DNA of 64,000 nt from Liolophura sinensis. Taxonomy: Eukaryota > Mollusca > Polyplacophora > Chitonida > Chitonidae. The position numbers and the translations under genes were made by a program. Below are positions 11,046 to 29,552 of the stretch, one piece after another (within the stretch, counting starts at the first letter, position 1; each line of letters begins with the position of its first letter). The stretch is taken from contig NC_088296.1 of the NCBI RefSeq assembly GCF_032854445.1, positions 16,793,485 to 16,857,484 on the forward strand. Direction: 5' to 3'. The notes under the pieces were generated by a model, which worked only from the letters and a program-made list of their open reading frames with translations, was not told the DNA's origin and made no database searches.

Positions 11046-11234
11046 TTACGATTTTAAAAATTGCTGTGGAGTTATTCCTACGTTATTTTTAGCGCTATTT
11101 TGACTGGAATTGTTTCTTAGCAGATGCATGAATACATAGTATATTACCCCATACGCCAAGATCACGTGGCATTTTAAGGTTTTTGTAAAAACATCGTCAA
11201 TCATCTGAATGAATGCCCAGTTGTTGATCCACGG
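11046..11234 (-). CDS. Terminal exon of an unknown protein, copy B
   Basis: A minus-strand acceptor (T-rich tract ending GATTTTTAAG) leads in phase 0 into PWINNWAFIQMIDDVF, then ILAYGVIYYVFMHLLRNN and ITPQQFLKS, then a stop. It is the paralogue of the exon at 7440-7679, with the acceptor and most residues kept. It ends 18 residues earlier than copy A. No upstream exons were identified. Confidence 0.4.
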   Translation of the reverse strand, partial: PWINNWAFIQMIDDVFTKTLKCHVILAYGVIYYVFMHLLRNNSSQNSAKNNVGITPQQFLKS

Positions 11235-11500
11235 CTTAAAAATCAAATAAAATAAAAAACAACAACAAAGTACATCTATTCTCAAGTATTGTAATACATG
11301 TAGTAATAAATAAATACATAAATAATTATGTAGATTAGCCGTTACCCAGTATACCAAGGTCTTTATTCCATATGTAGGCACAATTTTCCTGCTATAGACT
11401 AATAAGCAGGGGATAACGGGAAATCGGCTGATGTTAAGTCAGAACACTAGTATCACACTTACAGAACAGTCACACACTATAGAGGTTTTTTTGACAGCAA

Positions 11501-18532
<7,032 letters not shown>

Positions 18533-20352
18533 ATTTGTCTCAATAACATCACTCACAAAAACTCTTAAAATAACTCTATAACTGCGAAGCGTTTATCTTT
18601 TCCAGGCTTCACCACAGATTTCCAATACTTACCTGAAATAATATTGGTATTTATGACGTTTTTCTAATAGAACATGCCTGTTGATATGATGGGTTAAAGC
18701 CAGCTAAATTGCCTCTCCACAACTACAAGGAACCCATATATAGCTTTGGATTAGCAATGTATGAGTGAAGCATAAACTACCTTCATTGTTTGTTGCCTGA
18801 TGTGTGATGTGTCTATTAAGGTGTTGTAAATTCAGAGGAGTGGCCTTTTAAATTTCCATTCTTTTAACGGTTTTAGAACCCTTTGTATACTTTATTGTTA
18901 ATAGATGTTGACCTTTTTTAGAAGGCTTTGTATTTTTTCATTATCACAGTGTATAATATTTGTATTTGTTTCTTTATTTGTTTACCTTATTGCTACATGC
19001 AGCTGGATTTAAACAAAAACTGTTAAAAGTGTGTGCAACTGTTGTATAATTAGCCTTTTATGAGTCACTAGGTCATTGCCTTCTTCTGGTGTTGCACATG
19101 CATTTGTGCACTTATTGATTGGTATGATATGTTTTTTGTTGCTTAAAACTTCGATTTATTTATTCCGTCTGATTTCAGATTGTTTCGATGTTATTTGATT
19201 TATGATCAGATATGTTTTACCTTTTACTTGACGTAAACTTGTTTGTATTTGCTGTTCATTTCTACCTTTATCACTTACTGGAATATTTAAGTTCACTTAT
19301 CCAATCTTGATGTCAAGTATGATATTCCATGAATTCATTATGCTGTTACCGCGAATTAGTCACCAGCACGTGCGACCATAGTGATGTCGATGAGACGATT
19401 GAAAAAGGAAACTTTCAATTAAACTATCATAGCACGTGGCTTTAACAACGTAAATTGTGAGGTCAAGTACATGTATGTGAACAGGCACTTTGTAGTCTAT
19501 ATGTGTGTTATACCATGTATGTGTTTATGCCTATACACAAATGATTGTCATGTTACGTTGTGCAGCAGGTAGCCAAACATTTGTACTATCACCCAGAGGT
19601 CATAGATATGAGCTAGGTCCATCTGACTGAAATTATGTTGCTCTCCTGAAAATTGGACATAAATAAAAAAATAACTCCTGATGTTTTCTTATAGTACATG
19701 AGTTGGATTGGTATCCCTGGAGAAAAAAAAACAAGATCTACAGATTAAGTAAACATTGAAATACCAATTTAATCATACAATATAATTACGAATATCTCTA
19801 CGTTCGAGCGCAGATATTGGTCACGTCAAAAATAGCATTCCTTTTCTTATATCGAACATTTTGAGCAATCTCATGACTTGATTAACAATAAAGTCTAGAT
19901 ATAATGGCGCATGTCCAAAATAATAAATAAATGTAAATAGAATAAAAGTCGTTTGTCTAATTATACTATTATGGTTTTGCTGTCATGTCTTGTTTATGTA
20001 TTACTTATGTTTGATGAAACTTGTTTCCTTAAAGTATACCTTTAACCGGAATTTGTTGGAATGGAACCTGTGCAGTTAAATAATCCTCACATGACAATGT
20101 TTGTCAAATAAAGGCGGATAAAGATCTTGTGCAGTAACATTTCTGATGCAATAAAAAACAGAGTGTGAGCGGCTAGTCTTACATTCAACGTTAATACTGT
20201 AGGTTTGGGGTATTTCAAAAGTGTGACACACTCTGTTGTTCTATTTACTCATGAAGCTGGAGAATTCAGTCATATTTCCTTGTTTTTTATTGCTAAATTG
20301 GTACTCTACTAGGCCTCCTTCAGTTAAACGCGTGTAGCAGAGCCACGTGACA
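18533..20352 (+). other. Probable 3' UTR and flank of the Ig receptor
   Basis: AT-rich with no coding-like frame. Candidate polyadenylation signals include AATAAA near 19663, AATAAAG near 19888 and AAATAAAGG near 20107. The true end cannot be chosen from sequence alone. Confidence 0.4.
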
Positions 20353-20458
20353 ATGCCTTCAGTGACCGCTGACCTTCCACCCTTGAGTCACGCGGCAAGC
20401 ACGTGTAAAAAGTGTCAGCAGGAGCAACTGTCACCAGCCTGCCATGGTTGTGTAACAG
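20353..20458 (+). CDS. Possible first exon of a zinc-binding protein
   Basis: ATG at 20353 opens MPSVTADLPPLSHAAST and continues CKKCQQEQLSPACHGCVT to the donor ACAG|GTGCGT, phase 1 out. The C-x2-C-x8-C-x2-C spacing looks like a zinc-binding knuckle or the start of a RING/B-box type finger. No matching downstream exon was found before the transposase-like remnant at 22.2 kb. Function unknown. Confidence 0.35.
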
Positions 20459-20761
20459 GTGCGTTTTATTGAGACCCAAGTTTGTGTCCGTGCATTAGCA
20501 GATTTAAGAAATAGAAATAGACAATTTTGACACATTTCAATATCTGACTAAGTCTCAACGTAAGTGGTTTGAACAAATACTGGTCGTCCGTTTATCAGTA
20601 CTGGTATACTGTGAAAACACAGGTGATGTTATTTATCTTCGGGGTGAGGTACTATTAATGCTGTTGATATTTAGGTTGTTGATAAACAACTAAAAGCTAA
20701 AACAACATGAACCTTACAGAAACGAAATATTTAGTTATCGTAGGTAAGCAGTTCTCTTTAG

Positions 20762-20945
20762 TTGTTTATTTATTTATTTATTTATTTGATTGATGTTTTC
20801 GCTGTACACAAGAATATCCCACTTATACGTATTATGGAGGGAGGAAACCGGCCAGAACACGGGTGGGGGGTGGGGGTTGGGGGTCGGGGGGGGGGTACAC
20901 ACACCCATCTGTGTAGGTTGCTGGCGGGCTTTCCCACTCAGGGCT
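20762..20945 (-). mobile_element. SINE family A, 3' portion, degenerate
   Basis: In reverse orientation it shows the TTTATTTATTTATTTGATTG tail, CACTTATACG and GGAGGAAACCGGCCAGA. A G-rich expansion (20860-20895, long G runs) has grown in place of the usual GGCAGAGCCCGGGGGAAAC. The tRNA-like head is missing. Confidence 0.75.
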
Positions 20946-20949
20946 TGAA

Positions 20950-22220
20950 GTTATGTTTGAAGTTATGCTAGGTGAACAATAATTCATAACTCGACAGACG
21001 TCACCGGCTGGTAAACACATTATAATAAACTTGTACCTGTTCATCGTATATTATCACACTTGTAATGTACAGTTACTTTGTAAGTAGTGATATGTTAGTC
21101 AACTAGGCAGCAGGAGAAAATCTATCACACTGCATATTGGCACTTAACTCAAGTGAAACTCGCATTATCAAGAAAAGAAAAATACGATCCAACATGTGTC
21201 GGATTCGAACCAATGAATGGTATTTAAAAAACAAAAAAGAAAAATTTGTGGAACTGTGGAAAGTTTAGCAACGTTTTGTTGACTCTTCAGTCTTGATAAA
21301 CTTGTCACTAACTTTGCTCGTTAGCAAATGCTTCCTTAATTATTTCTATAAATAGCTACAGAAATGATTATGTGCGTAGAGCAAATGCTTCATTATTACA
21401 TTACAATACTACAGTTATGCGGATTCCCGATGTTGTGTTGTTGCGGGTCGAATTGTTTGACGCTAACAACAAGGGTCATTGTTCTAAACAAGACAGATTT
21501 CTAGGGTTGAAACACGACACTGACCCTAAATAATTGGGACCATGATTTTTAGGGTTGCAAACACAGGCAAGTTTTTCCATTCGACTCTAAAATTTAGATC
21601 AGTAGATCATAGTCTACCCTGATTGTGTGGGTATATATCACAAATAGATTTTTGTGATATGCTTAAATACTTAGCTGGTCTTCATTTCTCCTTCTGCTGA
21701 AAATGTCACTTAATAAAGAGAATAATTTGATGGCCCTCTGACAATACTGAGATACTTAATTAATTGAGGTAATAAGCAGGGTGTACACAATTATGTGGTT
21801 GATAAAAAGCCTTAGTCCAACAAAATGATATCAAATGCCAATATGTAAAAAACACTTTATTTACCAAAGCTTGATGCAACAAAAATTAGTTATTGTAAAT
21901 AATAATATGTATATGAGATATACGAGTTAGAAAGAGTTATCTCCCTTTGACATAATATTATGTAGTATAATGAACGCGACAACCAGTTGAAAAGTGCCAA
22001 GAGCAAACAGTTTTATATACTTAAAATGTGGCGTATCAAACCACTGTTGTTTGACTCTGAATACTTGAGCTGTATTTAGGAGTTCTAATGTCTATTTTCA
22101 CAACGAACATGGTGTTTGAAGTTTGCATACAGTGAGGCAGTGTCACCATATGAGTAATGTATACCTACAAGCTGATAATCTGATAAGTTCCGAAAAAGAA
22201 CTACAGCAGAATTGGACTCT
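20950..22220. other. No gene recognised
   Basis: AT-rich sequence with no paired splice sites around a coding-like frame. Confidence 0.5.
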
Positions 22221-22227
22221 CTTGTTT

Positions 22228-22695
22228 TCATGATTTAGCATGAATGAAAGTGCTCATCAAATCCAAGAATGTCAAAGATTTGTAGACCGTTCCATGAATA
22301 TTTGCCCTTCTGCACACAGTAACATTAGTCCCGCTGAACAAATCAGATGTCTGATCACCACAGACTATATTATAAGTACATTGAGGGTGGCCGTCGTTCA
22401 CTTCAACATCTTCACTCAAGAATGAACCTTGAGTGACATGGACAAGCTGTTGTATCTGGTGTCGAACAGCAAGAGTTTTGGAAACACTGATGAAATTTCC
22501 TGACAGAACAGCGGCGCGTTTGAAGAAGTGGTGTTTCGTTTCAAAACGCATGACCCATAACTGCATTTCCAAGTAGCATAGAATATCTTCATCAACTTTA
22601 GGTGCCATTATCAGATCGACAACATCAGTCAACTGGAGGAGCAGCTGCCAGTGTTCATATTCTACAGGTACACGGACTCCAGTTAAGAGTCGCAA
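22228..22695 (-). pseudogene. C-terminal piece of the transposase-like gene
   Basis: A single frame of 155 codons. VPVEYEHWQLLLQLTDVVDL and IMAPKVDEDILCYLE are followed directly by MRFETKHHFFKRAA, GNFISVSKTLAVRHQ and a divergent C-terminus. In the family a stretch of about 40 residues, including a KPKHHF-like motif, normally separates these blocks, so an in-frame deletion is likely. The frame is still open, so the piece is relatively young or has been kept. The start codon is arbitrary. Confidence 0.5.
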
Positions 22696-22880
22696 CTTTT
22701 TAAGTAGATGGTTGAAATCATTATGAATATTATGAATATCATATTATTAAATCATCTTTGGCTTTGAATATCATCACACAGTGAAAGAGAGAAGGCTAGC
22801 GATTTTAAAGAAGAAATAAATATTACATCACAAGATATAAACAAGGCATGTACATATATACCATATTGCCTCAGACTCCT

Positions 22881-23148
22881 TTTTTTTTTTTTTTTTTGAT
22901 TGGTGTTTTACGCCGTACTCAAGAATATTTCACTTATACGACGGCGGCCAGCATTATGGTGGGTGGAAACCGGGCAGAGATCGGGGGAAACCCACGACCA
23001 TCCGCAGGTTGCTGACAAACCTTCCCATGTACGGCCGGAGAGGAAGGCAGCATGAGCTGGTCTTGAACTCACAACGACCGCATTCGTCAGAGGCTTCTGG
23101 GTCATTACACTGCGCTAGCCCGCTAACCGACTGAGCCACGGAGGCCTC
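22881..23148 (-). mobile_element. SINE family A, full length, inside the transposase-like gene
   Basis: Complete from poly-A/T end to tRNA-like head, flanked by the target-site duplication CCTCAGACTCCT at 22869-22880 and 23149-23160. It interrupts the frame after KLKDDSRSLR, so it inserted after the transposase-like gene. Confidence 0.95.
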
Positions 23149-23149
23149 C

Positions 23150-23262
23150 CTCAGACTCCTTGAGTCATCCTTTAGCTTTGCATCAGTGATGGAAGATGCC
23201 TTATTCTTTGCTTCCTGTGCATTGTAGTCAAAGTTGGCAATTCGATAGCTAAACTGGTCCAT
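23150..23262 (-). pseudogene. Middle piece of the transposase-like gene
   Basis: The minus-strand frame MDQFSYRIANFDYNAQEAKN, then KASSITDAKLKDDSRSLR, runs into the SINE at 23148. The R-I-x-x-F-D-Y...NK(A/P)S pattern occurs in this transposase-like family between the conserved GDT and HW blocks. Confidence 0.4.
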
Positions 23263-23671
23263 CGAGAACAGTCTATTTTAACCAATTCCTGCAAATATTC
23301 ACACAGCTTTAACTTCAGTCATATTGTAATTACTGGTGCTCAGAACTAATAATAATGAAAACAATTAACATTAAAAATCTTAAAATACTTCTTCCTAACA
23401 AAACATAAAAAGGGGCATAACTCTTGCAAATTGGATTTCAAAAATATAAAATTTCAACAAGCTTCTCAAAACCCTTGATACATAAAACGTCAGAATTTGG
23501 TGGTTAAATATGAATTTTGGAGCTCTCATAATTTGAAAGTCATTTGGAAAACTGACTGTGACCGCTGTTCTTTATTGCAAGGGTTTAAAGAACATCAGTA
23601 AATTATCACCAGTAAGTAAAACAGATGTATGTTTCAAGTCAAGTAAAATTCTGAAAAAACTCTACCTGTAA

Positions 23672-23872
23672 TATGGGGTTTGAAGGGTGGAAACTGCGCA
23701 GAGCCCGGGGGAAACTCACGGCCATCCGTAGGTTACTTGCAGTACTACCGACATACGGCCGGAGAACAATCCAGCATGAGCGGGACTTGAACTCATAATG
23801 ATAGCATTGGTGAGAAGCTCCTGGGTCATTACGCTGCGCTAGCGCGCTAACCAACTGAGCCACGGAGGTCCC
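23672..23872 (-). mobile_element. SINE family A, tail-truncated copy
   Basis: Head GGGACCTCCGTGGCTCAGTT (reverse strand) to the GGGTTTCC region. The conserved 3' tail is missing. Confidence 0.85.
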
Positions 23873-24218
23873 TTACTAAGATTCAATGTAACATCTTGAT
23901 CTTATACCATTGGTTGGCCGACCAGTCAATTCCAGAGTACCAAGGTCACGATTAAAGCTGTGTCTACTCCTAACTTCCTATTCTTGTGACAAGGCCTACG
24001 AGAAGAAATTATGACAAATACGTCAAACACACACAGTTAGAAAAGGGCTTAAAATTGCAATGTAATACATTTTACAATCCCATCAGCTCTGGACAAACCC
24101 AATCAACTGTTTAGAATCAGGAAAACGCTGGATTAAAAAATGAAAAGATATTTCAACATTCAGTCCATCAAATCAGTAATCAGTAATTTTGATTTCCAAG
24201 TACTGGACATACTGACCT

Positions 24219-24390
24219 TTACTTGTAGATCAGCTGAAGTACAATGGCAGTAACGTGATATACAAGTTCTCTCCCCTTAAAAGCAACCCTGAAGCTCGAA
24301 GACTGAATAAACAGCCTTGTTATCCAGTACAAACTGAGCAACGGTCCCTTGTACAAACACCTCTTCTCCATCAACAGTGAAACAGAATCC
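24219..24390 (-). pseudogene. N-terminal-side piece of the transposase-like gene
   Basis: After an acceptor-like TTTCCAG the frame reads GFCFTVDGEEVFVQGTVAQF, then VLDNKAVYSVFELQGC, and stops. One frameshift later it reads SRYCHCTSADLQ. This resembles the G-T-x-x-x-F-x-G-D-x-x-A...C-R-x-C block of tnp2-like proteins, broken by the frameshift. Confidence 0.45.
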
Positions 24391-24399
24391 CTGGAAACA

Positions 24400-25470
24400 C
24401 ACAATTCAAAGACATTAGAAGTCAATGAACACTGTGACTGAAGTCTGTTTGAAAAACGATTTTCCACCTCAGTGGTTTTCCTTCAATAAATCACTGGACT
24501 CATGAATGCACATGGTGTAAGCCAGTTTTTTTTCTCTTTTTTTTACACACAAGCAAGTATCTTTTACTTCAGTAACCATCTCTTACATTTTCCTCACAGT
24601 AACTTAGCATCAGCAAAACTTCTGCTTCTGTCTTTGTATGTGTTTTAACCAAAAACAACATTCTCCTCAGTATAAGGCTGGTTATACTTACATCTTCTAA
24701 TTTCTGAATTTAATCCCCTCAAGATGACTTTCCAGCCAATATTAAGGTTTTTTTATATCATTTTCAAATACAAAAGCTGTGAGACAGATACTTTTCAAAG
24801 AAGACCTATATACAGGATCCAGATTTAGTATGGAGAAGCATACTGCTCCTGAAAAAAACAATTATAAAATTCCAGGTACATGTAAGTCAGTTATAATGAC
24901 TTATTGATAAGAGATTCAGTTTACCTCCATTTATCTAATAACTGACTTCAGAATGCCTGCTATTTTCATTTCATTAGCTTATGTTGACTTCCAGGCTGAT
25001 GTGGTAGAAATAATCCATAAACGACTGTGAGTCACAACCAGTAAGGCATCAAAATCTTAACCACAAGATAGCAGTTTCAACTGTTCATGATTTTCATGTT
25101 TTCATCAGTTCTTTTTAGGAAGATCACTGATGTTCGAAGATGAACTCATCACTTGAAGTAATAAAATCACTAAGAACAAGACACCATGTACATGCCAAAT
25201 TTATCAGTACACAAGTTCACCAAGATTATGCTTCTGTGTCTTTTACCCCTATGGACTGACCACTTCAGAGCCTGTCTACTCTCAGTTTAATGATAATCTT
25301 CAAAACTTCGCAAATCATTTGCTGCGAGTGTAATATGATCAACGACATTAATTATAAAAAGGTTGCTCCAACCTATTGTCATGAGCTTGGCTTTAAACAA
25401 AAATATTTATTTTACACATCCCATCTATAAACGGTAATAATAGCCCTATTTTTTGGGGTCACACTGTCCC
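24400..25470. other. No gene recognised
   Basis: AT-rich. It may hold further decayed parts of the transposase-like gene, but I cannot recognise any. Confidence 0.4.
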
Positions 25471-25477
25471 ATTTATT

Positions 25478-25590
25478 TGATTTATTGATCTATTTGATTT
25501 GTGTTTTACGCCGTACTCGAGAATATTTCACTTATACGACGGTGGCCAGCATTATGGCGGGAGGAAAGCGGGCAGAGCCCGCGGGAGATT
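25478..25590 (-). mobile_element. SINE family A, 3' tail fragment
   Basis: GTTTTACGCCGTACTCGAGA, then TTCACTTATACGACGGTGGC, then CAGCATTATGGCGGGAGGAA. It stops at GCAGAGCCCGCGGG. Confidence 0.85.
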
Positions 25591-25594
25591 TGCT

Positions 25595-26879
25595 ATCTGA
25601 AGTATATTACGCAGGAAGGGATTAGTGTTATACTACAGGGACTGTGACTATATCACTTAAAGAGTTACTGCTCTTGCATTAAAATATACCTAAGGATTAC
25701 GGTAAGGTAGAAATTCCAGCACATATACCTGTCGTAATATTTTTAAAATTGCTAAAGACTGTTCACTGTCTACAGACCTGTCAACAAGCCCCCCAGAGTT
25801 ATTGCCCCTGAAACTATCTCACAAATGGTATTGCTGATTCTGTTGAAATACTTGATGATTTCACTGTACATAAGTGAATAAATAGATTTCACTGTTTAGT
25901 GTTCAAACTAGAAAACAAATCTTCGGATCTTATATTATGCTGTTCTTGCCGATTCACTGAAAAACGTCGTTCCAGGAGTTATTCTGGAACAGTACAGACT
26001 GGGAATGCATTTGGTGTATTAAATAGGATAACAACATTGAATTAATGATTGGAGCATTGAGAGTAAATCCATATTTCTGTAGTGGTGTCTCTAAATACAC
26101 GAGGTATTTAGAGTAAGAGTAAATGAAGCTTATACCTCCAATATATGACAAATCTGTCATGTAGTAAAAATCTACAGAAACCCGTGTACCCCATACTGAT
26201 ACTACCTAAATATCGTAAATGTATTTGGAATACTAATAACGATTTTAGAATAATATGGAAGCACTCATAACAGTAAAGGACAAGGGAGAACTCATATCTT
26301 CATGAACCTATGGAAGCCCACAACAGAACAATATCACAAGGCATTCTCAGTGTTTTTGAACATAGTTTATTATTTTCATTTGTTCATTTTCCATTAAAGT
26401 AAAACTGTAATTGGATGACGTCATCGCTCCAGCAAACTATGCCCATAGCTGTTGTTGTATTTGCTGATGCGGTGGGGTAATAAAACGCCCTGTTTGTCTA
26501 TTTACAGACCATTACAGACTCCCAGTTCCTCCTTACAACACAACCCCAGTATAATAAACAGTATGAAGTATAATTATAAAGTCATTAAATACCAAGCCCA
26601 ATAGATCATCACGATTGATATAGAGAAGGCCATTCATGCTTTTAAAGCGACCCAGTAAACATGGAAGTAACGAACACCGGACTATGAATTGGAGTTTTGT
26701 ATTGGGGATTTTCTCACAGGTCGTTTTGCAACTGAATCTCGAGTGAAAGTTGGGTGGTAATTATTAGGACCATGCCTGGTTTAATTTTTAAACAAAGGTA
26801 ACTATTTGCTATTTGTCCTCGTGTGACATGCGCACTTCATCACATCTGTCTTGTCGTTTTCATCATTGGACATCAATAC
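25595..26879. other. No gene recognised
   Basis: Open frames of fewer than 70 codons only, without domains. Confidence 0.5.
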
Positions 26880-26892
26880 ATACCCATCAGTT

Positions 26893-27136
26893 GGCGTTCA
26901 GCATGAAGAGGATAGTGCAACTACTGGTTGACCCGTACCAGTATAATGGCTCGGGCGGGTTGGTTTACTTGCTTTCGGTAAGTCGTCTCAGTGAAGCAGC
27001 ACTAGACAAAAGAGCGGTGGAAGTCCGTTCTGCAACAAGGAGCCACATCACATGCACTCTAAGGGTTCCTTCGTCGTCATATGAATGAACATTTGTTAAG
27101 TACGACGTTAATCCCCAAGTTTTCACTCACTCACTC
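26893..27136 (-). mobile_element. SINE family B copy with target-site duplication
   Basis: On the minus strand it starts GAGTGAGTGAGTGAAAAC, then GGGGATTAACGTCGTAC, GTCGTCATATGA-type motif (in reverse), ACTGAGACGACTTACCGAAA and CGGGTCAACCAGTAGTTGCA. The flanks are the duplication ATACCCATCAGTT at 26880-26892 and 27137-27149. The tRNA-like end is absent. Confidence 0.9.
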
Positions 27137-27149
27137 ATACCCATCAGTT

Positions 27150-29260
27150 TGTGCAGAATTGGGGCACACTTTCAACGAGAGATCAGTTCAAGTTTATGAA
27201 AAAGTATCTACGCCAGATTTTATGATGTTTTGGGTGAAACTGGTGTTACCCCATTGACTGAAATAGTAAAACTGACAATTGTCACCGACTCGCTGAAGTT
27301 ATTAGGAGTTATAAGCCAGGGCATGAATGTTGAAACAAATCCTCGAATCGATTCGTCTGAAAAATAATTTACGAGAATTTAACTTCATTCTCGTGCGTCA
27401 GCATTGGAAAACCTGTAAATACCCATTTTAATATACTTTTATCGTCTCTTCATTGGGTTATGTAATGTACAACAACGACTTATACAGCTGTTGCTCCGCT
27501 GTTACCCTGATACGTTGTGTCGTTGCGGTGTGGATTCTAGGCACTGACTGGTTGTAATGCTAAGCTTCCAACCAATAACAGCTCGCCTTTCTTTTGAGTT
27601 TGTTTAACTGTATGTTACCCTGACGACCAATCCCACAAATTTCAAAATTTGCCACCGAACAGGAGGACATGGATACTCTATCAGCGGCTCAAAAACCGGT
27701 CTCTAAAAAGATTCTTTTAGCGCGGAGAAGATACAGCCGGTTAATATTGTTTGATCGTCTTTGAACAAAAATAATAAGTTATATGAAGACAAGACAATAC
27801 TAGTGTAATTGACTCAATTAGCTACAACCTGTCTTCTCCGTTTTTGTTTTAATCATAATGAAGTGCCCAAAATAGGATTCAGTTTCAAACAGTATGGTGT
27901 GTATCAACACAAATTGTAAACAAAAATACAATTTGTATGTCATGAGGCGTTGTAGGTATATATTGACACTCTTTTAGCTAAGACTGTATGGCAGTCTTCA
28001 CCAATCAGTTATGTTGTAGTCAGTTAAACAGGAGTAAACGACATCTTAAATTGGAAATGTTGGCGGGGAACATGAGCGCAATAATATAGCATATCTAGAT
28101 ACATATCAGTTATCGAACAAAACTCATTAGCCCATCTTACGGTACCTTAGAGACAAGAAACTGTGACCTCTTAACCTTACTTAAATGAGTACTGAAGAAT
28201 CTGATAGAAGAGTACTGATCAGTATGATCACTAAAAGAAAAACATTATTATTATGTTTTCACAGCAGCGTTCGTTGTTGTCTTTAGATAAGGTAATGAGG
28301 ACGGTGTGCTTTCTAGAGTTAAGTGTTTGTCTAGATGTGTTTAGTATCGTAAATAGGAGATATTTGCATTGAGCTTTTGACCGAGAATTTACAGAATGTG
28401 GTAATACATTTGTTTTCTTGTATTTCTTTGACTTGGCTAAGCATATTTCTTAAATGACTGGGGTAGTGCAATGATTTGAAAGATATATGGCGTTGTAGTA
28501 GCATAATGTAGAGTAACGTGCTTTGATCATATCATACAAAAGTTATTCCCCCTAAATCATATTTGATTCAGTCTTCACGTATTTTGTTACTTTCCTTTCT
28601 GTACTAGAAGGTTTGAATGGCTGTTTTAGTGGACGATCTTCATGATACATACCTTCACGGGATTTGTGAGGTAATGACAGTATTTTGTGTGTGTGTGTCT
28701 GTTATTTAATGTAATATGGTGGAGAAGTTTCGTTGTATATTTCTGTACTCAATTGTCTTCGTCTAGTTGACTATCAGTTATTTTACCTACTTATAACATA
28801 GTACAGGTGCGTGCAATGTGTATTTCATTTAATTCCGTATCAGTGTTTTGATATACTGTATTTCACTTGTGTATGGAACTACCTTTGCAGTGATGTGACA
28901 AAGTCTCCTTATCCAAACAGGTAAAACAAAAGCTAATAATGTTTCCGTAAGACTTCACAAACTCCTCAGTGCAATTGTCTGAGACCAGCAGGTGTTTAAC
29001 ATCAGACACTCATGACATCTCCCATCGAAACGTCAGCTCTCAATCCTTCGAGCATTTGTGATGCTTGACGAAATGTTTTTGAACACATGGCCTATGGGCT
29101 CTGTAGTCTGTGTTCGACGTTCTGTGCATCTCGTAATGCCTACTACATTAAGGACTAGTTGTCAACTGTTATAGGGGGCGAGGTATTATCTAAAAAGAAT
29201 GACGTAAAAATGGTCAAATGATTGACGTTGAATAAACTTAACCAAAGTAAACTTTGGACT
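27150..29260. other. No gene recognised
   Basis: A 31-codon frame (27669-27764, MDTLSAAQKPVSKK...) has a good start context but no other support. The stretch near 27790-27900 resembles 35020-35130 and may be an old dispersed repeat. Confidence 0.4.
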
Positions 29261-29261
29261 A

Positions 29262-29269
29262 TTTATATA

Positions 29270-29349
<80 letters not shown>

Positions 29350-29356
29350 TATATAG
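29262..29356. repeat. (AT)n microsatellite
   Basis: About 95 bases of TA repeats with a few AAA/TTT interruptions. A shorter run follows at 29388-29406. Confidence 0.97.
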
Positions 29357-29552
29357 TGTCTTTATCTTTTGGTTTATACATCACAAATGTATATATATAT
29401 ATATATTACACATATCACAATATATCTAAATGTGTGGGTAACTCTGAAACTGCCGCGAAATTATAGAAAACAATATGTGCTAAACTGGTTTGTGTCAAAT
29501 CCAGTTGAGGAAGATACTACATACATTGTCTACGATGTCCTTCCAACAGCCC

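Larger units (their letters stand above)
9685..11320. repeat. Duplicated block, copy B (partner at 6080-7760)
   Basis: Same order of landmarks as copy A. It differs by a SINE fragment at 10158-10351 and by lacking the 91 bp array, because satellite array 2 joins directly to the GCGATTTTTCAAAAAG boundary. Open frames of 86 and 113 codons on opposite strands near 9748-10089 overlap each other and are not recognisable. Confidence 0.9.
22228..24390 (-). pseudogene. Decayed CACTA/tnp2-like transposase gene (whole remnant)
   Basis: Three minus-strand pieces lie in the order expected of the tnp2-like proteins found in many aquatic animals: 24219-24390 (FVQGTVAQF...DNKA, then RYCHCTSADLQ), 23150-23262 (SYRIANFDYNAQEAKNKASS) and 22228-22695 (EYEHWQLLLQL... 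and MRFETKHHFFKRAA). Two SINEs sit between or inside the pieces. Frameshifts, stops and a deleted middle segment show it is inactive. The match is from recall of family motifs and needs a profile search. Confidence 0.5.

Noticed and set aside
22900-23120. tRNA gene suggested by A-box and B-box-like motifs (also in every other family A copy)
   Set aside because: These are the tRNA-derived heads of SINEs; the cloverleaf is not intact and the copies have SINE bodies and tails.
27669-27764. Small frame MDTLSAAQKPVSKK..., 31 codons
   Set aside because: Reasonable start context but no conservation, splice or domain evidence; kept only as a note.
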